A stretch of 64,000 nt of DNA from Segniliparus rotundus DSM 44985 (GTDB lineage Bacteria > Actinomycetota > Actinomycetes > Mycobacteriales > Mycobacteriaceae), in NCBI RefSeq assembly GCF_000092825.1, contig NC_014168.1:248001-312000 (forward strand), written 5' to 3'. A program made the position numbers and the translations under genes. Of the stretch, positions 59,356-64,000 are shown one piece after another. Each line of letters begins with the position of its first letter. Position 1 is the first letter of the stretch. The notes under the pieces were generated by a model, which was not told where the DNA came from, ran no database searches, and saw nothing but the letters and a program-made list of their open reading frames with translations.

Positions 59356-60771
59356 TCAGCGAATGTGTTCCCCGGCTTCGATGCTGGGGAACGGCTCCGG
59401 TGGGGGAGTCTGCTCCTGGGGCCCAGACGGGACATTGCGCGGCGGCTCCTGCGCACGAGGCTGTTGCGGCGCGCTGGGCGCAGGCGCGGCGGGCGCAGGC
59501 GCGGCGGGCGCAGGAGCCCGCTCGGGCGGGGCGTCGCCGTCCTCGATCGCGAGCTGATGGTCGAGCTGCTCCAACACCCGTGGCCGCGAACCGGGCGACG
59601 CGGGCTCGTAGGGGCCGATCTTGTCGACGTCCCATGTTGTGGCGTGGTCCTCGACGTACCATCCTCGCGGCCACGGGTTGCCGGTCTCGACGAGGCGCTC
59701 GAACATGCCCAAGAAGGCCACCCAGCACGCGGCCTGCGGGGTCTGGTACACCTGTTGCAGCCAGGGGGCGACCTCGTTGGCCCACTCCACCTCTTCTTGG
59801 AGGAACTTCTGCCGGTGCCACACGTCGTACCAGCCGAAGAAAAGGTAGTGGATCGCGTTGATCGGGTTCTGGACATTGATGATCGTCGGATCGATCCAGT
59901 ACTTGTTCGGTTTGATCGTCGGCTGGATGATCGCGATGAGCGGGCCGAAGAGCTGCGCCATCGGCTGCCACGCCGCTGCGGGAGCGAAGGCCTCCGAGAC
60001 GAAGTCGCCAGCCATCGGCGCGAGTTCGATGATGTCCGCGAGCCCGCCGTAGCGGTCCGGCGGCGGCCAGCCGAATGGGCACGGCGGCTGATACAAGATC
60101 GGCCCGTTGTTGAGGCTGAGCACGCCTGCGAGCGCAGGATTGGCCGGCGGTTCGCCGCCGCTGTCAGGGTCGTCGTTGTCGGGGTCGCCGTTGTCGGGGC
60201 CGACCGCCGCCGAGTTCGCCGGGTCGCGCTCGAACCGCGCCATGGTGTGCAGGGCTTCAGCGGTGGCCGGGTCCTGCAACGCGAGTTCGGTGACTTGGTC
60301 GTAGCCCGCCCCTCGGCTCAAGTCGGACGGCAGCGCGTCGTCGTTCTCCTCCGAATCCGCAGGCTCTCGCAGCGACAATGTCGTTGTGCCGCTCGCGGGT
60401 CGCGCTTGCGCTCGCGGGGCCCGGCGCCCCGCTTCGGCGCTGTTTTCCTGGGCGCCGCGCGCGCCCGTTCTGTGTTCATCAGCGGGGCGCTCCTCTGTGG
60501 GGCGCGCGTGCTTGGCCTGCGCCGCGGCGAGCAGGGCCAGCCCCGGCATTGCGTCGCGGCGGGCGTCAGACGGCATGGGCGCGGCCGCCCGACCAGCGGC
60601 CACTGCCAGCGCGGGCCCGGCCTGCGGCGGGAGCGAGCTGACCGCGGCCTGCGCGCACACGAGGACCGCGCCGAACGCTCGCGCGGCGGCGAACAACGAA
60701 CGCTCTCGCCCGCCCTGCCGACGAGGGCTGCCGATCGGATTCTTGGTCTGCATGTTCCTCCTCTTGCTCAT
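59356..60771 (-). CDS. Secreted Pro/Ala-rich protein of unknown function
   Basis: About 471 residues from ATG 60771, which is 11 bp after the preceding lipoprotein gene; ATG 60753, with AGGAGG close before it, is an alternative. The N-terminus is basic, followed by a hydrophobic signal-like stretch (AARAFGAVLVCAQAAVSS). A charged low-complexity region runs to about residue 215. A folded core contains YQPPCPFGWPPPDRYGGLADI, PTIKPNKYWIDPTIINVQNP and a Trp-rich GWYDVWHRQKFLQEEVEWAN. The C-terminus is Pro/Ala repeats (APAPAAPAP). Not recognised. Last gene of a four-gene run of exported proteins. Confidence 0.6.
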   Translation of the reverse strand: MSKRRNMQTKNPIGSPRRQGGRERSLFAAARAFGAVLVCAQAAVSSLPPQAGPALAVAAGRAAAPMPSDARRDAMPGLALLAAAQAKHARPTEERPADEHRTGARGAQENSAEAGRRAPRAQARPASGTTTLSLREPADSEENDDALPSDLSRGAGYDQVTELALQDPATAEALHTMARFERDPANSAAVGPDNGDPDNDDPDSGGEPPANPALAGVLSLNNGPILYQPPCPFGWPPPDRYGGLADIIELAPMAGDFVSEAFAPAAAWQPMAQLFGPLIAIIQPTIKPNKYWIDPTIINVQNPINAIHYLFFGWYDVWHRQKFLQEEVEWANEVAPWLQQVYQTPQAACWVAFLGMFERLVETGNPWPRGWYVEDHATTWDVDKIGPYEPASPGSRPRVLEQLDHQLAIEDGDAPPERAPAPAAPAPAAPAPSAPQQPRAQEPPRNVPSGPQEQTPPPEPFPSIEAGEHIR

Positions 60772-60782
60772 TCGTCCCCCGC

Positions 60783-61640
60783 TCACGAAGAAGGCCCGTG
60801 GGGCACAGGCCCCGTAGAGGGCTCGAACACCCCTTCGAGATGCCAGAGCCCGGTGAACTTGTCGAACGGGCCGCCGACGATCAAACTGCGCCATTGCAGG
60901 CTGTAATGGCGTGTCGCGGGGTCATAGGAACCAGTCGCCCAATCGCCCTGCGGGATGTTATCGGCGACTGGGGCGTCGAGGAACTTCTGCGCAGCCCAGT
61001 CCCATACCTGTTTGACCTGCGCCGCGCCTTGGACCTGCGCGTCTTTCGCCGGTCGTGGTTTCGGCGCGCCCTGGTTGAAGTATTGGCCGTTCCAGGTCGC
61101 GGCCCAGCTGGACAGGTCAGCGGCAAGGGTCCCGTCCGTCCGCAGCAAAACCTTCGGCGGGCCGACGGGGCGCTGGGTCTGCGGATCGGTCGCATTGGTG
61201 GAGATCGAGAACTTGACGAGGAAGAACGGGGTCGGCTGCGTCACCGAGTCCGCCAGCGAGTCGCCCGCCTTCGGGTCGGTCGGCGTTCCCGCGAACGCCG
61301 GGTCCGGCAGGCTCTGATAGCCACCTGCGCGCAAGCCGCCGCCGACGCCAGGGGCGAGAGAGGTGTACGCGCCGGGCACTGGTTTCCCGTTGACCTGCCA
61401 GACGGGAGATCCCGGGTTGGCGTTCGACATCACCCCGCCCGCCGGGGTGAGCATCTGGAACCAGGTCCCCGTGGGAGCTTTGTCCGGGCCGAGATAGGCG
61501 GCTGGGTCGAAGCGGAAGAGCCCGACGAGCTCGACGCCGCCGCGGTCGGGCTGTTGCGGTTGCGAGTTGCCGCATCCGCACACGCCAAGGGCGAGGGACA
61601 AGGCGGTGAGAGCCCGGACCGCGTGTGCTGTGAGATTCAT
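60783..61640 (-). CDS. Lipoprotein, paralogue of the secreted protein at 62774
   Basis: A 285-residue lipoprotein. The lipobox is in LALGVCGCG (Cys21). It shares with the 227-residue protein at 62774-63457 the motifs GTWFQMLTPAGG (there GSYFRMILPAGG), TDPQT, FNQGAPKP and FTGLWHLEG, and a Trp-rich strand near DLSSWAATWNGQ. The extra length is mainly an insertion after FNQGAPKP. Function unknown. Its start overlaps the stop of the upstream membrane protein (ATGA). Confidence 0.7.
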   Translation of the reverse strand: MNLTAHAVRALTALSLALGVCGCGNSQPQQPDRGGVELVGLFRFDPAAYLGPDKAPTGTWFQMLTPAGGVMSNANPGSPVWQVNGKPVPGAYTSLAPGVGGGLRAGGYQSLPDPAFAGTPTDPKAGDSLADSVTQPTPFFLVKFSISTNATDPQTQRPVGPPKVLLRTDGTLAADLSSWAATWNGQYFNQGAPKPRPAKDAQVQGAAQVKQVWDWAAQKFLDAPVADNIPQGDWATGSYDPATRHYSLQWRSLIVGGPFDKFTGLWHLEGVFEPSTGPVPHGPSS

Positions 61641-62650
61641 ACCTGCTCCTGCGCGTTGTTGCGATTCCTGCTGAGAAGCACGTCGGCTCCGACCACGAGC
61701 ACCAACGCCAGCCCTGGGACGAGGTAGAACCAGCCGAACTCGTCAAAGGCGTCCAAGCCCAGCGGCTTGGTGGTCTCGTTGAGCCGTTCGAGCGCCTGGA
61801 AGTGGCCGAGGTTGTCGGCGAACTCCTCGATCACGTTCGCGAAATCGGCGCTGATCGTCGCCCACTGGTCCACGAACGCCTTCGTCGCGGGAAGGTTCGC
61901 GCCGGGGTGTGTGTGCAGGTCGTTGAGCAGTTCCGCGGAAGAAGGGCCGATCACCACGAATTCGCTTTGCGCCCACCGAACATTCTCCTCGGTGAGGATC
62001 GGGCGGAAATCGCGCAACAGTTTCGTGCCTGCGGACGAGTGGGCGAACACCCCTGCGGTGACCGGGAAGAGCACGAGGAGGACTCCCACCAGGGCTGCGG
62101 CGGATCGCAGCGCCGTGCGCGTGCGCGCCGAGGCGCTGAACAGGCCAGTCATGCCGATGACGACCAGCGCCAATCCTGCGAAGCCGAACACGAACGGGAA
62201 GAGGCCGAACGGCGGGAGGGAGCGCAGTTGCCCAAAGGCCCCCTCGTCGGCGCGCATGGTCGCGATCCAGCTGGAGAAACGGGCTTCGGTCTCGGGGAAC
62301 TGCGCGACGAAACTGATGGTGTTGCTGTGGGAGAGGTCATCGTGCGGCAGACGCCGCTCGGCGGTCTCCGCCCGCGCCGCCTCGATCACCGCGAGGTGGT
62401 TTTCGAGCTGATGCAGGCGTTGGTCGGTGAGCACGGGGGTGAACCGCTCGACCATGCGCTGGCCTTCGGCCGACTCGCTGTACATGCCGAGCCGGATCGG
62501 GGCGAGCATGAAGGCCGCGCCGAGGAGCACGAGCACCCCCCAAAGCCAGTACTCGCCCAGCCATGCGGCGCGTGCGCGCCCGCGGTCGGGCTTCTTGGCG
62601 GTTTCCTCGTGCTTTGACAGTTCAGGACCATGCTTGGGCAGTTCAACCAA
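61637..62650 (-). CDS. Membrane protein with four helices and two related extracytoplasmic loops
   Basis: A 337-residue protein. Helices lie at about 34-54 (YWLWGVLVLLGAAFML), 151-170, 186-206 and 310-330. The loops after helices 1 and 3 resemble each other: MVERFTPVLTDQRLHQLENHL and LLRDFRPILTEENVRWAQSEF, each followed by about 80 residues, which suggests internal duplication. Start GTG 62650. No known family. Coupled to the lipoprotein gene that follows. Confidence 0.65.
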   Translation of the reverse strand: MVELPKHGPELSKHEETAKKPDRGRARAAWLGEYWLWGVLVLLGAAFMLAPIRLGMYSESAEGQRMVERFTPVLTDQRLHQLENHLAVIEAARAETAERRLPHDDLSHSNTISFVAQFPETEARFSSWIATMRADEGAFGQLRSLPPFGLFPFVFGFAGLALVVIGMTGLFSASARTRTALRSAAALVGVLLVLFPVTAGVFAHSSAGTKLLRDFRPILTEENVRWAQSEFVVIGPSSAELLNDLHTHPGANLPATKAFVDQWATISADFANVIEEFADNLGHFQALERLNETTKPLGLDAFDEFGWFYLVPGLALVLVVGADVLLSRNRNNAQEQV

Positions 62651-62723
62651 GGGGACTGCGCTCCTTGTGCGAGTGCTCTCCCCGGCCCAGGCTCCGAGCC
62701 CGTCGGCTGCGGCATTGGCTCAC

Positions 62724-62789
62724 CGGCTCCCGCCGCGGCGTTGGATTCATCGGCTCCCGCCGCGGCGTTGGATTCATCGGCTCCCGCCG
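62724..62789 (-). repeat. 27-bp tandem repeat that triplicates the stop region of the next gene
   Basis: Units at 62724-62750 and 62751-62777 are identical, followed by 12 bp of a third. On the minus strand each unit reads GGSR-stop-IQRR, in frame with the gene at 62774, so two extra copies of its last residues and stop lie downstream. It fills much of the 62651-62773 gap. Confidence 0.85.
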
Positions 62790-63457
62790 AAGTGTCCCTG
62801 CAAGTGCCAGAGCCCCGTGAACCCGTCGAAGGGGCCGCTGACGATCTGGCTGGTCCAGGTGAGCGTGTAGTTGCCGTTGGTGTCGATGACGCCTTTCACC
62901 GGCGTCGTGTGGCCGGGCAGATCGCCGCCTGGTTTTGGGGCTCCTTGGTTGAACACCTGGTTGTTCCAGGTCACGGCGAACGCGGACAGGTCGCCGCTGA
63001 GGGTGTTGCCGTCCCGGTTGATGACCGGCAGCGCCGTCTGCTCTTTGGTCTGCGGGTCGGTCTGGTTCGTGGAGGTCGCGAACAGCACGCCGTAGAACCG
63101 CACCGGGCGGGTCACCGTGCCCGCGGTGGCGTCTCCGTTCCTGGCGAACGGGGCGGCGGGCTGCGGCTGGTATTTGCCGGTGATGAGTCCGCCGTCAGTG
63201 CCAGGGGCGAGCGGTGTGACTGTGTTGTCGCCGCACGGCGAGTCGCTGTTGCCCAGGAAGGGTCCGTCCTCGCCGCCCGCGGGGAGGATCATGCGGAAGT
63301 ACGAGCCCTGCGGGGAGCCCACGCAGGAGCCCGGAGCGATGGAGAACAGCCCGTTCAGCCCCTCGGCGTTCGCCGGTGGCGAGGCGATGAGGGCGGCTGA
63401 GGCGAGGGCAGCGGCGGCGGCGCAACGGGCGGCGACGGCACGGGCAGAAATCGACAT
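62774..63457 (-). CDS. Secreted protein, paralogue of the lipoprotein at 60783
   Basis: A 227-residue protein with a signal peptide ending near PPANA-EG and AGGAAG before the ATG. Mature motifs: GLFSIAPGSCVGSPQGSYFRM, LPAGGEDG, TNQTDPQTK, LSAFAVTWNNQVFNQGAPKP and FTGLWHLQGHFGGSR. Two cysteines in the first 65 mature residues may pair. Probably a beta-sandwich surface protein. Not recognised. The 63458-63654 gap upstream has no gene I can support. Confidence 0.7.
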   Translation of the reverse strand: MSISARAVAARCAAAAALASAALIASPPANAEGLNGLFSIAPGSCVGSPQGSYFRMILPAGGEDGPFLGNSDSPCGDNTVTPLAPGTDGGLITGKYQPQPAAPFARNGDATAGTVTRPVRFYGVLFATSTNQTDPQTKEQTALPVINRDGNTLSGDLSAFAVTWNNQVFNQGAPKPGGDLPGHTTPVKGVIDTNGNYTLTWTSQIVSGPFDGFTGLWHLQGHFGGSR

Positions 63458-63654
63458 GCGCTTTTTCTTCCTGACTCACGGGTGTTGGTCGTGGCGGTGT
63501 GAACAGGAAAAGCATCCGGCGCGCCAGGGCTTTCTGCGCCCGCCCAGGCTGGCGTTTGCGGCGCTGCTCTCTGGTTTTGCGATCAAGTCATGCTGATCGC
63601 AAAATTCGAGCTTGCCTCAGTTGCCTGGGGGTTGGGGTTGTCTGGCGGGCGTGG

Positions 63655-64000
63655 TCAGCCGAGGTAGTGCTCGCGGTCGGGGATGCCCATCTCGTCGCGC
63701 AGCGCGTTCTCGGTGAGGTCATGCGGATGCACCGAATCCGGGACTGCGACCTCGGGGGTTTTCGGGTCGCCGTCCCAGTCCAGCGGCAGGCCGACGGCCT
63801 CGTGCTCCGCGTTTGCCAGATACTGCGGGTTCCAGCCGCCGATGTTCTGCGAGTCGATCGGGTCCGTGCCGCTCGGGCCGTACTCGCCGGGCATCATGGA
63901 GCCGTGCGTGTCGTCGTACGCGTGCGCCATCTCGTGGTACAGCACCACCGCCGGGTTGAGCTCGTGGTAGTCCGGTTTCGGCCCTTGTGCGAGGGCTCCG
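63655..64000 (-). CDS. M91-like (NleD-type) zinc metallopeptidase, C-terminal part
   Basis: The gene enters from the right edge and ends at 63655, leaving about 114 residues. LNPAVVLYHEMAHAYDDTHG contains HEMAH, the HExxH zinc site, and NAEHEAVGLP supplies the third ligand Glu in the spacing typical of M91 peptidases. DWDGDPKTPEV and DLTENALRDEMGIPDREHY close the fold. M91 domains are effector toxins in type III systems and occur as C-terminal tips of type VII substrates. The N-terminal region that would show secretion is outside the window. Confidence 0.75.
   Translation of the reverse strand, partial: GALAQGPKPDYHELNPAVVLYHEMAHAYDDTHGSMMPGEYGPSGTDPIDSQNIGGWNPQYLANAEHEAVGLPLDWDGDPKTPEVAVPDSVHPHDLTENALRDEMGIPDREHYLG

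Overview
Organism. The window is high-GC actinobacterial DNA from a mycolic-acid-containing member of the Mycobacteriales. Supporting marks are two mmpS-mmpL pairs, a KasA/KasB-type ketoacyl-ACP synthase, an EccA ATPase with WXG100-like genes (type VII secretion), CrgA, and a padR-ino1 to dnaB gene order close to Rv0046c-Rv0058 of Mycobacterium tuberculosis. It is not a tuberculosis-type Mycobacterium: ponA1 and rpsR are missing from their usual places, dnaB has no intein, and the crgA-trpG block lies downstream of dnaB instead of upstream. A Segniliparus-like genome would fit, but that is inference. The window holds no insertion sequence, integrase, CRISPR array or rRNA. It has one tRNA.

Layout. 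0-1.5 kb: 3' part of glutamate decarboxylase and an AlkB repair dioxygenase. 1.5-10.8 kb: core block with ino1, padR, a CD225-type membrane protein, a DUF5318-type protein, a GT87-type glycosyltransferase, rpsF-ssb-rplI, a GNAT protein and dnaB, with a DnaA-box cluster before dnaB. 10.9-14.2 kb: a tightly coupled type VII effector operon (helical protein, EspC/WXG100-like protein, frameshifted GH19 effector, lipoprotein). 14.3-19.2 kb: mmpL-mmpS, then a sulfide:quinone-reductase-like flavoprotein, a 54-residue cysteine-rich protein and a CsoR/CstR-type repressor with its operator. 19.4-24.7 kb: lipoprotein hydrolase, TetR regulator, SRPBCC protein, flavin monooxygenase and ketoacyl synthase. 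25.0-26.6 kb: cysK-cysE. 26.8-29.3 kb: degenerate ABC ATPase and YhgE/Pip protein. 29.4-31.3 kb: divergent glycosyltransferase/methyltransferase pair matching Rv0225/Rv0224c. 31.4-36.8 kb: orphan eccA followed by a five-gene type VII toxin-immunity cassette (two WXG100-like proteins, GH-E nuclease toxin, ankyrin protein, YbaB-like protein) bracketed by a 40-bp repeat of the eccA 3' end. 37.0-39.0 kb: echA-pheA. 39.1-51.1 kb: lipid locus, with mmpL, mmpS and an O-methyltransferase divergent from a 2125-residue reducing polyketide synthase and its thioesterase. 51.2-54.3 kb: gabD2 and an amino acid permease. 54.3-59.3 kb: a duplicated-domain protein, a thioredoxin-like protein, tRNA-His, a solute-binding protein, a secreted protein, crgA and trpG. 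59.3-63.5 kb: four secreted or membrane proteins of unknown function. 63.7-64 kb: end of an M91-like metallopeptidase.

How the parts work together. Three themes stand out. First, cell-envelope lipids: the polyketide synthase, thioesterase, methyltransferase and MmpS/MmpL could make, modify and export one lipid family. Second, type VII secretion: two effector cassettes carry candidate immunity proteins suited to where the effector acts (a lipoprotein for a wall-cleaving enzyme, a cytosolic ankyrin protein for a nuclease), and a third possible effector, the M91 peptidase, is cut by the window edge. Third, sulfur: a persulfide-type repressor, an SQR-like enzyme and the cysteine synthesis genes.

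Sequence-level peculiarities include tandem duplications that copy the stop codons of genes, a perfect 27-bp hairpin after trpG, and perfect palindromes in the padR, cstR-like and pks promoter regions. No database search was run. Family calls rest on motifs read by eye and on remembered family features.
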